DNA from: Agrobacterium tumefaciens
Lineage (GTDB): Bacteria > Pseudomonadota > Alphaproteobacteria > Rhizobiales > Rhizobiaceae
Reading direction: 5' to 3'
Length of the DNA: 64,000 nucleotides
Assembly (NCBI RefSeq): GCF_013318015.2
Contig: NZ_CP115841.1
Location: forward strand, 1 to 64,000
Position numbers and translations under genes: made by a program. The notes beneath the pieces are model-generated. The model was not told the origin of the DNA. It saw only the letters and a list, made by a program, of their open reading frames with translations, and did not search any database. Position 1 is the first letter of the stretch. Each line of letters starts with the position of its first letter. This document shows, piece by piece, positions 1-10,210 of the stretch.

Positions 1-1563
1 ATGCAATTGAATTTGGCGATGGGTGCGGTGGCCGATGGGGACCGCGCACCACAGGCTCGTGATGCAGCTTGCTCAGAAGCGGCAGGGGATAAATCGGCAA
101 TGAAGCACGATGCGCTGTTTGAACGTTTTAGCGCGCGGCTGAAGGCACAGGTTGGTCCCGAGGTCTATGCAAGCTGGTTTGCACGGCTCAAACTCCACAC
201 CGTTTCGAAAAGCGTCGTCCGCTTTACCGTTCCGACGACCTTTCTGAAGTCCTGGATCAACAACCGTTATATGGATCTGATCACCAGTCTCGTCCAAAGC
301 GAGGATCCGGACGTGCTGAAGGTGGAAATTCTTGTCCGCTCCGCCAGCCGCCCGGCCCGCCCCGCGCAGGTCGAGGAACGGGTGCAGCCCGTTCAGGACA
401 TGGGCGCTGTTGCGCGCAACAAGTCCTTCATTCCGTCGCAGCCCGCGACAGCACCCTCTGCACAGCCTGCGGCGGCGCAGGCGACGCTGCGGCAGGGTAG
501 CTCCGGGCCGCTGTTCGGTTCGCCGCTCGATACACGTTTCACCTTTGACACTTTTGTCGAGGGCTCGTCCAACCGCGTCGCGCTTGCGGCGGCAAAGACG
601 ATCGCTGAAGCGGGTGCCGGTGCTGTGCGCTTCAATCCGCTGTTCATTCATGCTGGTGTCGGGCTTGGCAAGACACACCTTCTGCAGGCGATTGCCAATG
701 CCGCCATCGACAGCCCGCGCAACCCGCGTGTGGTCTATCTGACGGCCGAATATTTCATGTGGCGTTTTGCGACCGCGATCCGCGACAATGATGCGCTGAC
801 GCTGAAGGACACCCTGCGCAATATCGACCTTCTCGTCATCGACGACATGCAGTTCCTGCAGGGCAAGATGATCCAGCACGAATTCTGCCACCTGTTGAAC
901 ATGCTGCTCGACAGCGCCAAGCAGGTTGTCGTGGCCGCTGACCGCGCGCCGTGGGAGCTGGAATCGCTTGATCCGCGTGTCCGTTCGCGCCTTCAGGGTG
1001 GCATGGCCATCGAGATCGAAGGCCCCGATTACGACATGCGCTACGAAATGCTCAACCGTCGCATGGGTTCTGCGCGTCAGGACGATCCGTCTTTCGAGAT
1101 TTCGGACGAAATACTGACCCATGTGGCCAAAAGCGTGACAGCGAGCGGACGCGAGCTTGAAGGCGCCTTCAACCAGCTGATGTTCCGACGCTCTTTCGAG
1201 CCGAACCTCTCGGTTGACCGTGTCGATGAGCTGCTGTCGCACCTCGTCGGCAGTGGGGAGGCCAAGCGCGTCCGTATCGAGGATATTCAGCGCATCGTCG
1301 CCAGGCATTATAATGTGTCGCGGCAGGAGCTGGTTTCCAACCGTCGCACCCGCGTCATCGTCAAGCCGCGCCAGATCGCAATGTATCTGGCCAAGATGCT
1401 GACACCGCGCTCATTTCCCGAGATCGGTCGCCGTTTCGGCGGTCGCGACCACACCACGGTTCTTCACGCGGTGCGCAAGATCGAGGATCTGATTTCCGGT
1501 GACACCAAGCTCGGCCACGAGGTTGAGCTGCTGAAGCGCCTGATTAACGAAAACAACGCATGA
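1..1563 (+). CDS. dnaA: Chromosomal replication initiator protein DnaA
   Basis: DnaA binds DnaA boxes, oligomerises with ATP and melts the origin. Domain I lies near residues 34-110, a Pro/Ala/Gln-rich linker near 115-170, and the AAA+ ATPase at about 175-390. Walker A is GVGLGKTH at 219-226 and Walker B is LLVIDDMQF at about 277-285. The C-terminal domain IV carries the DNA-binding signature [12 protein letters not shown]. The ORF opens with an ATG at the first base of the window, so the upstream region is not visible. A second in-frame ATG at 100 ([10 protein letters not shown]) matches where many DnaA proteins begin, so the first 33 residues may be an extension or a mis-set start. Identity is certain; the start is not. 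Confidence 0.97.
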   Translation: MQLNLAMGAVADGDRAPQARDAACSEAAGDKSAMKHDALFERFSARLKAQVGPEVYASWFARLKLHTVSKSVVRFTVPTTFLKSWINNRYMDLITSLVQSEDPDVLKVEILVRSASRPARPAQVEERVQPVQDMGAVARNKSFIPSQPATAPSAQPAAAQATLRQGSSGPLFGSPLDTRFTFDTFVEGSSNRVALAAAKTIAEAGAGAVRFNPLFIHAGVGLGKTHLLQAIANAAIDSPRNPRVVYLTAEYFMWRFATAIRDNDALTLKDTLRNIDLLVIDDMQFLQGKMIQHEFCHLLNMLLDSAKQVVVAADRAPWELESLDPRVRSRLQGGMAIEIEGPDYDMRYEMLNRRMGSARQDDPSFEISDEILTHVAKSVTASGRELEGAFNQLMFRRSFEPNLSVDRVDELLSHLVGSGEAKRVRIEDIQRIVARHYNVSRQELVSNRRTRVIVKPRQIAMYLAKMLTPRSFPEIGRRFGGRDHTTVLHAVRKIEDLISGDTKLGHEVELLKRLINENNA

Positions 1564-1590
1564 AAAAAGCGGCCTTCGGGCCGCTTTTTT
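1563..1590. terminator. Bidirectional intrinsic terminator between dnaA and hemW
   Basis: A GCGGCC/GGCCGC stem (1569-1574 with 1579-1584) closes a TTCG tetraloop. It is flanked by six A residues on the left and six T residues on the right, so it can end transcription of dnaA and of the convergent hemW transcript. Confidence 0.93.
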
Positions 1591-1637
1591 ATTGGTTTCT
1601 CGGTTGTTGATTGGCTCAGGACCAGGCAGGCTGCCGG

Positions 1638-2846
1638 TCAGCAGGCGAGATCGGCGACCACGGCATCCAGAATAAGCATGCCGGAAGGGGTGCAGCGCAG
1701 GCGGGAATTGCCGATCCGTTCCACGAAGCCGTGTTGCAGGAGGAATTCCTCTTTCTCCGGGTCGAGTTCGCGGCCGGAGAGATCGCTCCAGCGAGCAAGA
1801 TCAATGCCTTCGCGCAGGCGAAGACCCATCAGCAGCAATTCGTCTGCCTGTTCGTCGACGCCGAGAAGCTCCTGATCGACCATGCCGTGGCCTTCACGCT
1901 CGACGGTATCGAGCCAGGTTTCGGGATGGCGCTCGGTGACGGTGGCGAGCTTGGAGGCGCCATTGGTCAGGCGTCCATGCGCACCGGGTCCAATACCGGC
2001 ATAATCGCCATAACGCCAATAGGTCAGGTTATGGCGGCTTTCCGCACCGGGGCGGGCGTGATTGGAAACCTCGTACGCCGGCATGCCGTAACGCTCGGTG
2101 ATTTCCTGCGTCGCTTCATAAAGCACCGCCGAATGCTCGCCATCCGGTACGATCAGCTTGCCAGCCTTGTGCAGCCCGTAGAACGGCGTGCCTTCCTCGA
2201 TAGTGAGCTGATAGAGCGACAGATGGTCGACGGCGTAGGAGACGGCTTCCTTCAGCTCAGCGTCCCATTCGGCCACCGTCTGGTTCGGGCGGGCGTAAAT
2301 CAGATCGAAGGACATGCGCGGAAAAATCTCCCGCGCCAGACGGATGGCTTTAAGCGCATCGGCAACATCATGCAGACGGCCAAGGAACTTCAGGTCCCGG
2401 TCGTTCAGCGCCTGGACGCCGAGCGAGACGCGATTGACGCCGGCTGCCCGGTAACCGCGAAACCGCTCCGCCTCGACGCTTGAAGGATTGGCCTCCATGG
2501 TGATCTCGATACCATCAGGCACATGCCAGAAGCGCGAAACGCCATCAAGAAGCGCGCCTACGGTCTGCGGGTCCATCAGCGAAGGTGTGCCGCCGCCCAT
2601 GAAAATGCTGGTAACGACACGCGGACCGCTGAGCGCCCGCATCTTTGCCATTTCGCTGAGGAACGCCGCAGTGAACCGTTCCTGATCCACCGGGCGGTGG
2701 CGGACATGGCTGTTGAAATCGCAATAGGGGCATTTGGCCGCACAGAAGGGCCAGTGCAGATAGATCCCGAAACCGGGATCGCCCGTATCCGGCAGAAGCG
2801 ACGCGCCGGGGGCAGAAAGTTGGTGCTCCCCGGTCATCGGGTTCAT
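1638..2846 (-). CDS. hemW: Radical SAM heme chaperone HemW (HemN-like)
   Basis: This 402-aa protein has the radical-SAM cluster motif CxxxCxxCxF (C35, C39, C42, F44, in [11 protein letters not shown]). That form marks HemW rather than HemN, which carries a further cysteine. HemW is known as a heme-binding protein that delivers heme to respiratory enzymes; older annotation calls it oxygen-independent coproporphyrinogen oxidase. The start ATG overlaps the rdgB stop by 4 bases (ATGA), which implies translational coupling. It is the last gene of the leftward rph-rdgB-hemW cluster and ends against the dnaA terminator. A second Met at residue 4 is an alternative start. Confidence 0.93.
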   Translation of the reverse strand: MNPMTGEHQLSAPGASLLPDTGDPGFGIYLHWPFCAAKCPYCDFNSHVRHRPVDQERFTAAFLSEMAKMRALSGPRVVTSIFMGGGTPSLMDPQTVGALLDGVSRFWHVPDGIEITMEANPSSVEAERFRGYRAAGVNRVSLGVQALNDRDLKFLGRLHDVADALKAIRLAREIFPRMSFDLIYARPNQTVAEWDAELKEAVSYAVDHLSLYQLTIEEGTPFYGLHKAGKLIVPDGEHSAVLYEATQEITERYGMPAYEVSNHARPGAESRHNLTYWRYGDYAGIGPGAHGRLTNGASKLATVTERHPETWLDTVEREGHGMVDQELLGVDEQADELLLMGLRLREGIDLARWSDLSGRELDPEKEEFLLQHGFVERIGNSRLRCTPSGMLILDAVVADLAC

Positions 2847-3487
2847 GCCTCCAGACAGGTTTCGACGAATTTTTTGAACGCGCGGGCACGGTGGGAGAGC
2901 GCAAACGCATCGCCGTGCTTCCAGCCGTGTTTTTCGTCTGCGGTCATTTCACCGAATGTGGTGTCGTAACCTTCCGGTTTGAAGATGGGGTCATAGCCGA
3001 AACCGCTCGTTCCACGCGGTGGCCACGCCACCGTGCCTTCCACCTCGCCGCGAAAATATTCGACATGCCCGTCCGGCCAGGCAAGGCACAGCACGCTGAC
3101 GAAGCGGCCCGTGCGGTCTTCCGGCTTCGTTGCACCGCGTTCGGCAAGCGCATCCTCGACCTTCTGCATGGCCATGGCGAAGTCGCGCGTACCGTCAGCC
3201 GTTTCCGCCCAATTGGCGGTGTAAACGCCCGGCGCGCCATCCAGCGCATCGATGACCAGACCGGAATCGTCAGACAGAGCCGGCAGGCCGGATGCCTTCG
3301 CAGACGCAAGCGCCTTGATGGCAGCATTTTCCTCAAAGGTGGTGCCTGTCTCGTCCGGCTCCACGAAGTTTAGCTCCGCAGCCGATTTGGCTGAAAAGCC
3401 GAAAGGCCCGATCAGGTCGGCGATTTCGGCGATCTTGCCCTTGTTGTGGCTGGCGACAACGATCGTTCTGGTATCGAGCTTGCGCAT
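2843..3487 (-). CDS. rdgB: dITP/XTP pyrophosphatase, RdgB/HAM1 family
   Basis: The enzyme hydrolyses non-canonical purine triphosphates (dITP, XTP, ITP) to monophosphate and pyrophosphate, keeping them out of nucleic acids. The 214-aa protein begins [18 protein letters not shown]. The family motif SHNKGK lies at 13-18, FEENAAIKA at 51-59 and SDDSGL at 72-77. The open frame continues upstream over rph, but the family length and the SHNKGK motif fix the start at 3487, 17 bases after the rph stop. Its stop overlaps the hemW start. Confidence 0.95.
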   Translation of the reverse strand: MRKLDTRTIVVASHNKGKIAEIADLIGPFGFSAKSAAELNFVEPDETGTTFEENAAIKALASAKASGLPALSDDSGLVIDALDGAPGVYTANWAETADGTRDFAMAMQKVEDALAERGATKPEDRTGRFVSVLCLAWPDGHVEYFRGEVEGTVAWPPRGTSGFGYDPIFKPEGYDTTFGEMTADEKHGWKHGDAFALSHRARAFKKFVETCLEA

Positions 3488-3504
3488 GACGTTTTCCTGT
3501 CGGC

Positions 3505-4221
3505 TCAGGCGATTGCCTGCTTCTGAAGGGCCACCAGTTCGCTGCATCCGGCCTTTGCAAGACCGAGCAGCGTCAGGAATTCCTCTTCGGAGAAGGGGGC
3601 ACCTTCCGCGGTTCCCTGCACTTCGACGATGCCGCCGGAGCCGGTGATGACGAAATTCGCATCGGTCTCGGCGGAGGAATCCTCGAGATAATCGAGATCG
3701 ATGACCGGCTGTTTTGCAAAGATGCCGCAGGAGATCGCGGCGATATGGTCTTTCAGGACCTTCTCGACCTTGATCATGTTGCGAGTTTCCATCCACTTCA
3801 GGCAATCATGCAGGGCGATCCATGCGCCGGTGATGGAAGCCGTGCGCGTGCCGCCATCGGCCTGAATGACGTCGCAGTCGATGCTGATCTGGCGCTCGCC
3901 AAGCGCCTGCAGGTCGACCACTGCACGCAGCGAGCGGCCGATGAGGCGCTGGATTTCCTGCGTGCGTCCGCCCTGCTTGCCGGCCGAGGCCTCGCGTTTC
4001 ATCCGCTCATGAGTGGAACGCGGCAGCATGCCGTATTCAGCGGTGACCCAGCCCTTGCCGCTGTTGCGCAGCCACGGCGGCGTCTTTTCCTCAAGGCTTG
4101 CGGTGACGAGCACATGCGTATCACCAAATTTGACCAGACAGGAACCTTCGGCATGTTTCGAGAAATTGCGCTCGAAGGAAACCTTGCGCATCTGATCGGT
4201 TTTTCTGCCTGAAGGCCGCAT
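3505..4221 (-). CDS. rph: Ribonuclease PH
   Basis: RNase PH is a phosphorolytic 3'-5' exoribonuclease that trims tRNA 3' ends. The 238-aa product [20 protein letters not shown] has the usual family length. It also carries the conserved [21 protein letters not shown] block and the R-rich segment [16 protein letters not shown]. The open frame runs 31 codons further upstream, but that stretch has no family similarity, so I start at 4221. It is the first gene of the leftward set and diverges from hrcA over a 136-base gap. Confidence 0.96.
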   Translation of the reverse strand: MRPSGRKTDQMRKVSFERNFSKHAEGSCLVKFGDTHVLVTASLEEKTPPWLRNSGKGWVTAEYGMLPRSTHERMKREASAGKQGGRTQEIQRLIGRSLRAVVDLQALGERQISIDCDVIQADGGTRTASITGAWIALHDCLKWMETRNMIKVEKVLKDHIAAISCGIFAKQPVIDLDYLEDSSAETDANFVITGSGGIVEVQGTAEGAPFSEEEFLTLLGLAKAGCSELVALQKQAIA

Positions 4222-4292
4222 ATGATCCACTCTCCATGTTGGTTCCTGCCTTCTAAGGCGCGCCCCGGGGTTTTGCAAAGCCAATTTCCATT

Positions 4293-4320
4293 TTGCCGCA
4301 GCGGTGCAACGCATTATATT
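4293..4320 (+). promoter_or_regulatory. Candidate hrcA promoter
   Basis: A -35-like TTGCCG (4293-4298) and a -10-like TATATT (4315-4320) are 16 bases apart, 38 bases before the hrcA ATG. No CIRCE element is seen in this gap, so HrcA autoregulation is not suggested here. Confidence 0.4.
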
Positions 4321-4357
4321 GGTACGGACAGAGTTTTGACGATAAAGAACGGATGAT

Positions 4358-5449
4358 ATGGGCTTTTCCGCACCGCTTTCAAAAGATCAGGCATCGTTGC
4401 TGGATGAACGGTCGCGGGAGATTTTCCGGCGCATCGTCGAAGGCTATCTCGACACCGGCGAACCCTTGGGGTCGCGCAGCCTGTCGCGGCTGTTGCCGAT
4501 GTCGCTTTCACCGGCCTCCGTTCGCAACGTCATGAGTGATCTCGAGGAACTGGGTCTCATCTATTCGCCGCATATCAGCGCCGGTCGCCTGCCCACCCAG
4601 ACGGGGCTGCGCTTCTTCGTGGACGCATTCATGCAGGTGGGCGATCTGCCCGCCGATGAGAGAGCCAGTATCGACCGCCAGATCGGTCCAGTCGCCGGCC
4701 ACGAGCAATCGCTGGAAGGGTTGCTGACGGAGGCAAGCCGCATGCTTTCAGGCATGTCGCGCGGTGCGGGCCTGGTGCTGACGGCCAAGAGCGACGTCAT
4801 TCTCAAGCACGTTGAATTCATCCGGCTGGAGCCCACCAAGGCGCTTGCCGTGCTGGTAGGGGACCACAATCAGGTCGAAAACCGTATCATCGAATTGCCG
4901 GTCGGCATTTCGTCATCGCAATTGACAGAGGCGGCGAATTTCATCAATGCCCATCTTTCCGGGCAGACGCTGCAGGAACTGCGGGGCCAGTTTCAGACGC
5001 AGCGTGCCGAATTGCAGTCGGAACTCGGCACGCTCGCGCAGGACCTCATTGAACGTGGTCTCGCCATATGGGCGGGCGACAATGAAGAGGGCAAGCTCGG
5101 CCGCCTCATCGTCCGCGGACGCTCCAACCTGCTGGAAGGTCTGGCCGGTGAGGAAGATATCGATCGTGTGCGCCTGCTGTTCGACGATCTGGAGCGCAAG
5201 GAAAACCTCATCGAGATCCTCAACCTTGCAGAAAGTGGCTCAGGCGTCAGGATTTTCATCGGCTCGGAAAACAAGCTCTTCTCGCTGTCAGGCTCGTCAC
5301 TGATCGTGGCACCTTATCGGGATGAGGAAAATCGCGTTGTGGGTGCCGTCGGCGTCATCGGTCCCACGAGGCTAAATTACGCCCGTATCGTGCCTATGGT
5401 GGACTACACCGCACAAATTATGGCCCGCCTTTCCCGAAAGCAGAGATAG
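4358..5449 (+). CDS. hrcA: Heat-inducible transcription repressor HrcA
   Basis: HrcA represses groESL-type operons by binding CIRCE and is kept active by GroEL. The 363-aa protein has an N-terminal winged helix (about 10-95, including [20 protein letters not shown] and [20 protein letters not shown]), a GAF-like middle and an HrcA-type C-terminus ending [21 protein letters not shown]. Family length and motifs are standard. It is followed after 113 bases by grpE, the usual hrcA-grpE pairing. CIRCE itself is not in this window, so its targets lie elsewhere. Confidence 0.96.
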   Translation: MGFSAPLSKDQASLLDERSREIFRRIVEGYLDTGEPLGSRSLSRLLPMSLSPASVRNVMSDLEELGLIYSPHISAGRLPTQTGLRFFVDAFMQVGDLPADERASIDRQIGPVAGHEQSLEGLLTEASRMLSGMSRGAGLVLTAKSDVILKHVEFIRLEPTKALAVLVGDHNQVENRIIELPVGISSSQLTEAANFINAHLSGQTLQELRGQFQTQRAELQSELGTLAQDLIERGLAIWAGDNEEGKLGRLIVRGRSNLLEGLAGEEDIDRVRLLFDDLERKENLIEILNLAESGSGVRIFIGSENKLFSLSGSSLIVAPYRDEENRVVGAVGVIGPTRLNYARIVPMVDYTAQIMARLSRKQR

Positions 5450-5496
5450 GACAAGCCCGCAAGGTTAGAGAATGCGGCAAGCTTTTCGCCGCAAGC

Positions 5497-5525
5497 CTTG
5501 ATTTTTGCCGTTCAAACCTCGATAT
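5497..5525 (+). promoter_or_regulatory. Candidate heat-shock (RpoH-type) promoter of grpE
   Basis: CTTGAT (5497-5502) and CGATAT (5520-5525) are separated by 17 bases. This resembles the rhizobial RpoH pattern CTTG...CCANAT and lies 37 bases before the grpE ATG. The second base of the -10 deviates. Confidence 0.4.
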
Positions 5526-5562
5526 CGGGCGCAACCAACAATATTCAAATCTGGAGAACGTC

Positions 5563-6198
5563 ATGACCGACGATACGAAAAAGCCCGGACCTGACGCGGA
5601 CGTCGCCGAAGAGTTTGTCGAACCCGCATTTACAGGGGAAGAGACGGCGGAAGCTGCCGAGCCCGATCCGATCGAACTGCTCAGGGCCGAAAATGCCGAT
5701 CTGCGCGACAAGTTCCTGCGTCTTGCAGCAGAAATGGACAATCTTCGTCGCCGCACCGAACGCGAAGTCAAGGATGCGAAGGCCTATTCTCTCGCCGCTT
5801 TCGCGCGCGACATGCTTGCCGTTTCCGACAATCTTCGCCGCGCTCTTGAAGCCATTCCGGACGAACTCAAGACCAATGGCGAAGCCGGTCTCAACGGCCT
5901 GATCGAAGGTGTCGAGATGACGGAGCGCTCGATGCTCTCGACGCTGGAGCGCCACGGCGTCAAAAAGATCGATGCGGAAGGCCAGAAATTCGATCCGAAT
6001 TTCCACCAGGCGATGTTCGAAATTCCAAACACGGCAGTTCCGAACAACACGGTGCTGCAGGTGGTTCAGGCCGGTTTCACCATCGGTGACCGGGTGCTGC
6101 GCCCCGCCATGGTTGGCGTCTCAAAGGGTGGCCCGAAGGTGGAGACCGCCGCAGCGCCCGAGCCGGGCACCGCCTCCGTCAACGAGAAGGATGCGTGA
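5563..6198 (+). CDS. grpE: Nucleotide exchange factor GrpE
   Basis: GrpE releases ADP from DnaK. The 211-aa protein has an acidic disordered N-terminus (1-40), a long coiled coil (about 40-100, [31 protein letters not shown]) and a compact beta-domain ending in the family motif [22 protein letters not shown]. The ATG at 5563 is preceded by CTGGAGAACGTC, giving a good ribosome binding site. Family length and sequence are typical. Confidence 0.97.
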   Translation: MTDDTKKPGPDADVAEEFVEPAFTGEETAEAAEPDPIELLRAENADLRDKFLRLAAEMDNLRRRTEREVKDAKAYSLAAFARDMLAVSDNLRRALEAIPDELKTNGEAGLNGLIEGVEMTERSMLSTLERHGVKKIDAEGQKFDPNFHQAMFEIPNTAVPNNTVLQVVQAGFTIGDRVLRPAMVGVSKGGPKVETAAAPEPGTASVNEKDA

Positions 6199-6213
6199 GG
6201 CATTCCCTCATCT

Positions 6214-6297
6214 AAAGCGCGTCCGGATGTAAAAGCGGGGCGCGCTTTTGTTTGAAATGCTCCAATAAAAAACGCGCCTCAAGGGCGCGTTTTTTTG
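6214..6297 (+). terminator. Tandem terminators after grpE
   Basis: A first hairpin pairs AAAGCGCG (6214-6221) with CGCGCTTT (6241-6248) over a long loop. The stronger second one pairs CGCGCC (6273-6278) with GGCGCG (6284-6289), preceded by an A-run and followed by seven T residues. The second can also serve the convergent ptsN transcript. Confidence 0.88.
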
Positions 6298-6327
6298 TCC
6301 ATGGAAAGGACCGTCGGCAGCCTTTGA

Positions 6328-6789
6328 TCAGGCAGCGGTCGCCTGCTCCTGATTGAGGAAGGCGTAGATTGCCGTGTCGGAATCGGTGGCACGCAGCTTG
6401 GCCACCAGCTCGGGGTCGCGCAAAGCTCGGGCAATTCTCGACAGCGCCTTCAGATGATCCGCGCCGGCGCCTTCGGGTGCGAGCAGCAGGAAAACCAGAT
6501 CGACCGGCTGGTCATCCAGCGCCTCGAAATCAACAGGTGTTTCAAGACGTGCGAAGACGCCGGTGATCTGATGGATGCTGCTCAGCTTGCCATGCGGAAT
6601 GGCAATGCCGTGCCCCACACCGGTGGAGCCGAGTTTCTCACGCTGGAGGATGACGTCGAAAACTTCCCGTTCCGATACTCCGGTAATTCTGGCTGCCTTT
6701 GCGGCCAGCTCCTGAAGCAATTGCTTTTTGGAATTCACCTTGAGGGCGGGAATAATCGCATCTTGTTGCAGCAAATCTGCCAACGCCAT
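6328..6789 (-). CDS. ptsN: Nitrogen PTS phosphocarrier EIIA-Ntr (PtsN)
   Basis: PtsN is the terminal phosphoacceptor of the PTS-Ntr chain (PtsP-PtsO-PtsN) and regulates potassium, nitrogen and carbon functions by protein contact. The 153-aa protein is a single EIIA-type domain with the phosphorylated histidine at H66 in GIAIPHGKL. It closes the leftward lptC-lptA-lptB-rpoN-hpf-ptsN cluster, the classic rpoN neighbourhood. Length and motif are standard. Confidence 0.95.
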   Translation of the reverse strand: MALADLLQQDAIIPALKVNSKKQLLQELAAKAARITGVSEREVFDVILQREKLGSTGVGHGIAIPHGKLSSIHQITGVFARLETPVDFEALDDQPVDLVFLLLAPEGAGADHLKALSRIARALRDPELVAKLRATDSDTAIYAFLNQEQATAA

Positions 6790-6871
6790 TCTCTTTTTCC
6801 TTCATGCCATCGAGACGATGCAGGAGGCAGATACGCTTTCGCGCTCTGCCTCCCATGTCTTGTCAGACTGT

Positions 6872-7453
6872 TCAGCTCTTGATCGTTTCCGCGTCGATCC
6901 AGCCAATATTGCCGTCATGTCGTCGGTAGACGATGTTGAGATATTCCTTGCCGGGGCTGCGGAACAGCAGAACCGGTTCGTCCGTCATGTCGAGCGCCAT
7001 CACGGCGCTGGCGACGGACATCGTCTTTATCTGTTTCGAACTTTCCGCAACGATCGTGGGTGCGTAGTCTTCCGGAACCTCGTGGTCCTCATCGGGGACA
7101 GCATCCATTACCGTATAGGCGATTTCCGACAACGCGCCGTTCGCCGCGGAACCATTGTGGTGATGGTCCTTCAGCTTCCGTTTGTAGCGACGCAGGCGCT
7201 TCTCGATACGCTCGGCGGCGGCATCGAAACTCGCTTGCGGATCATTTGCCTGACCCGCCGCATGCAATACAACACCCGTATCGAGATGCAGTTTGCAATC
7301 GGCTGCAAAACGCGATCCGGACTTCTCTACGGTCACTTGGCCTGAATACCCCCCATCGAAGTATTTGGTAACTGCCAGACCTATATTGTCCTCAATCCGC
7401 TGCCGGAAAGATTCGCCGATCTCCATATGTTTACCAGATACACGCACACTCAT
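6872..7453 (-). CDS. hpf: Long-form ribosome hibernation promoting factor (HPF/RaiA family)
   Basis: HPF inactivates ribosomes in stationary phase; the long form can promote 100S dimers by itself. The 193-aa protein MSVRVSGKHMEIGESFRQRIED has an N-terminal S30AE domain (about 1-105) and a C-terminal dimerisation domain (about 130-190, ...MSVASAVMALDMTDEPVLLFRSPGKEYLNIVYRRHDG). The open frame extends 31 codons upstream, but the family start is MSVRVSG at 7453, preceded by a GGAAA stretch. It lies between rpoN and ptsN, as in most proteobacteria. Confidence 0.93.
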   Translation of the reverse strand: MSVRVSGKHMEIGESFRQRIEDNIGLAVTKYFDGGYSGQVTVEKSGSRFAADCKLHLDTGVVLHAAGQANDPQASFDAAAERIEKRLRRYKRKLKDHHHNGSAANGALSEIAYTVMDAVPDEDHEVPEDYAPTIVAESSKQIKTMSVASAVMALDMTDEPVLLFRSPGKEYLNIVYRRHDGNIGWIDAETIKS

Positions 7454-7687
7454 GGAAAATTTCCTTTTTGTAGTGATTTGCGAGTACCAGCTTACGTCAA
7501 GCCGCGCGCGCATCCAAGCGTTTCGAAGGCCTTTAAAAGCCCCCATTCGAATTTTACGCCCATGGACGGTGGAGATGAATCCGTTACAAATGACCTTGCT
7601 TACGTGTGCGGCGGGCTTCTAGCCCTTGCCGTAGCAAGAGTCAATGGTGCGGCTGGAAAGCCCTGAAAACGTGACCAGCGCCACCGC

Positions 7688-9238
7688 TCAGAACGCCGAC
7701 AGTCTGGCCAGGGCCTTCTTCTCGCGCCGTCTCTGAACGGAGGATGGGATGTTCATCGCCTCGCGATATTTGGCCACGGTCCGGCGGGCAAGATCGATAC
7801 CACTCTTTTTCAGATTATCGACGATATCGTCATCGGAAAGCACTGCGTCGGCGGCCTCCTGCGTGATCATCGCCTTGATGCGGTGACGCACCGCTTCTGC
7901 AGAATGGCTGTCACCGCCTTCCACCGAGCTGATGGAAACACTGAAGAAATACTTCAGCTCAAACAGGCCGCGCGGCGTCAGCATGTATTTTTTCGACGTC
8001 ACCCGGCTGACGGTGGATTCGTGCATCTTGATGGCGTCGGCCACCGTCTTGAGGTTCAGCGGGCGCAGGTGGTCCACGCCATTGACGAGAAAGGCGTCCT
8101 GCTGGCGCACGATTTCGGTCGCCACCTTCATGATCGTTCTAGCGCGCTGGTCGAGGCTGCGGGTCAGCCAATGGGCCGTCTGCATGCATTCGGAAAGGAA
8201 ATCCTGATCCTCTCCCTCGCGCGACTTGTGCCTTGAAACCTCTGCGAAATAGGTCTGGTTGATGAGCACGCGCGGCAGGGTCTCGGGGTTGATTTCCACA
8301 AGCCAGCCGCCGGCAGAGGAGGGGCGAATGATGATATCAGGAACGATTGTCTCGGAAACGGTCGAATCGTAACCAGCGCCCGGACGCGGATTGAGCGTGC
8401 GGATTTCCGCCAGCATGTCGAGAAGGTCTTCCTCATCCACGCCGCAGAGTTTTTTTAGAGAAGCGAAATCCCGTTTCGCCAGAAGCTCCAGATTGTCGAT
8501 AAAAGCCCGCATTGCCGGATCAAGCCTGTCCTTCTGGGCAAGCTGGATCGCCAGACATTCGCTCAGCGAGCGGGAAAACACGCCGGGAGGATCAAAGCCC
8601 TGAAGCGTCTCCAGAATTCGCTCCACTGCCGAAGGCGCCGTCCCCAGCCGTTCAGCGACGTCTTCGACGGCATCTACGGCGATATATCCGGTCTCGTCGA
8701 GCTGGCCGATCAGCGCATCGGCGATCATCCTGTCTTCCACAGAGGATATGGCGAGAGGCAATTGCTGATTGAGATGGTCGCTGAGGGTCTGTTTCGCGGC
8801 AACGAAGTCGTCGAGATCGTAACTCTCGCCTGACTCCTGCCCGGGCATGGATTTCCACTGCCCCGCAAGTTCGGGTGCGTCGGGCTTTCTGGGTTCGGTA
8901 TCGTCAGGAAAGACATTTTCAAAGCTGGTGTCGAGCTGTTCGCCGAGATTTGCCGCGCGATCGCCGTACCAGTCGTCGCTGTCGGCCGTTACCGGGGCGG
9001 ACTTGTCGGACCCTTCGCTGTCGGCATCGCCGAAATTCTCCGCATCAACAGGGCTATCGCTGCTCAAATCGCCGTCGTTTGCCGCAATTTCAAGCAAAGG
9101 ATTGCGCTCCACCTCCTGCGCGATGAACTGCGTCAGTTCGAAATGCGTCATCTGAAGCAGCTGGATGGACTGCATCAGTTGCGGTGTCATCACGAGAGAC
9201 TGGTTTTGACGCAGCAAAAGGCTGGCAGATAATGCCAT
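7688..9238 (-). CDS. rpoN: RNA polymerase sigma-54 factor RpoN
   Basis: Sigma-54 directs RNA polymerase to -24/-12 promoters that need bEBP activators (nitrogen, dicarboxylate and other genes). The 516-aa protein has region I at 1-50 (LLLRQNQSLVMTPQLMQSIQLLQM), an acidic region II (about 50-120), the core-binding region, and the DNA-binding region with the RpoN box ARRTVAKYRE near the C-terminus. The frame opens 14 codons upstream, but MALSASLLLRQ at 9238 is the family start. It lies 153 bases downstream of lptB. Confidence 0.97.
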   Translation of the reverse strand: MALSASLLLRQNQSLVMTPQLMQSIQLLQMTHFELTQFIAQEVERNPLLEIAANDGDLSSDSPVDAENFGDADSEGSDKSAPVTADSDDWYGDRAANLGEQLDTSFENVFPDDTEPRKPDAPELAGQWKSMPGQESGESYDLDDFVAAKQTLSDHLNQQLPLAISSVEDRMIADALIGQLDETGYIAVDAVEDVAERLGTAPSAVERILETLQGFDPPGVFSRSLSECLAIQLAQKDRLDPAMRAFIDNLELLAKRDFASLKKLCGVDEEDLLDMLAEIRTLNPRPGAGYDSTVSETIVPDIIIRPSSAGGWLVEINPETLPRVLINQTYFAEVSRHKSREGEDQDFLSECMQTAHWLTRSLDQRARTIMKVATEIVRQQDAFLVNGVDHLRPLNLKTVADAIKMHESTVSRVTSKKYMLTPRGLFELKYFFSVSISSVEGGDSHSAEAVRHRIKAMITQEAADAVLSDDDIVDNLKKSGIDLARRTVAKYREAMNIPSSVQRRREKKALARLSAF

Positions 9239-9391
9239 GGCGGACGCGAAACTCCCCTTACAGCTTCTTCGTCGCCACAAATTTCATAAATTTTGCGCAG
9301 GCAACGAAACTTGGCCCAAAAATTGCTTTTTTATTATGTTTGGTCAAGCGTCACTGCGGGGCGCGATGAAGAATCTTTCGCGCCCGGGAGC

Positions 9392-10201
9392 TTAAAGGCT
9401 AAAATTATTGCCGAGATAGAGCCGGCGCACATCCGGATTGTTGACGATATCGTCCGCACGGCCATGGGTCAGAACCTCACCGGCATGGATGATATAGGCG
9501 CGGTCGATGAGGCCGAGCGTTTCGCGGACATTGTGGTCGGTGATGAGAACGCCGATCCCTCGCGCGGTCAAATGTCTGACAAGGTTCTGAATGTCGCTGA
9601 CGGAGATCGGATCGACGCCGGCAAAAGGTTCGTCCAGAAGCATGAAGGTCGGATCGGTCGCCAGAGCACGGGCGATTTCCAGACGGCGACGTTCGCCGCC
9701 CGACAGCGCGACAGCGGGCGATTTGCGCAACTGCGCAATGTGGAACTCTTCCAGCAACTCATCGAGCTTGCGGCTGCGCTTGGCGCTGTCAGGTTCGTGC
9801 ACTTCCAGCACGGCGCGGATGTTTTCCTCGACTGTCAGTCCGCGGAAAATGGAGGCTTCCTGTGGCAGATAGCCGACACCGAGGCGGGCACGCCTGTACA
9901 TCGGCATGGTGGTGACGTCGTTGCCGTTGATGGCGATCTTGCCGCTATCGACAGGTACGAGGCCCGTGATCATGTAGAAACAGGTGGTTTTGCCTGCGCC
10001 GTTCGGGCCAAGCAGCCCCACGGCTTCACCGCGGCGCACGACCAGCGAGACGCCGTTGACGACGCGCCGTGTATTGTAGGTCTTCGTCAGACCATGCGCG
10101 ATCAGGGTGCCGTCATAGCGAGCCTTGTCGGCCTGCGACGCAGCGTCCACAGGTCGGTCGCGCCCACCGCCAAATATTTTTGAGATCGAGGCTATCTTCA
10201 C
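9392..10201 (-). CDS. lptB: LPS export ABC transporter ATP-binding protein LptB
   Basis: LptB powers extraction of lipopolysaccharide from the inner membrane together with LptF/LptG. The 269-aa protein has Walker A GPNGAGKT at 65-72, the signature LSGGE at 166-170 and Walker B FMLLDE at 186-191. About 33 residues precede the ABC fold, a little longer than in enterics. It follows lptA by 9 bases in the leftward operon. Confidence 0.95.
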   Translation of the reverse strand: MKIASISKIFGGGRDRPVDAASQADKARYDGTLIAHGLTKTYNTRRVVNGVSLVVRRGEAVGLLGPNGAGKTTCFYMITGLVPVDSGKIAINGNDVTTMPMYRRARLGVGYLPQEASIFRGLTVEENIRAVLEVHEPDSAKRSRKLDELLEEFHIAQLRKSPAVALSGGERRRLEIARALATDPTFMLLDEPFAGVDPISVSDIQNLVRHLTARGIGVLITDHNVRETLGLIDRAYIIHAGEVLTHGRADDIVNNPDVRRLYLGNNFSL

Positions 10202-10210
10202 GAGGTGAGA

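Noticed and set aside
1..100. Chromosomal origin next to dnaA
   Set aside because: No DnaA-box cluster or AT-rich unwinding region is visible, and upstream sequence is outside the window. In alphaproteobacteria the origin is often away from dnaA.
7473..7501. CTTGAC on the minus strand as an hpf promoter
   Set aside because: The -35 is a perfect rhizobial match, but no acceptable -10 lies at 16-19 bases (AATCAC at 17).
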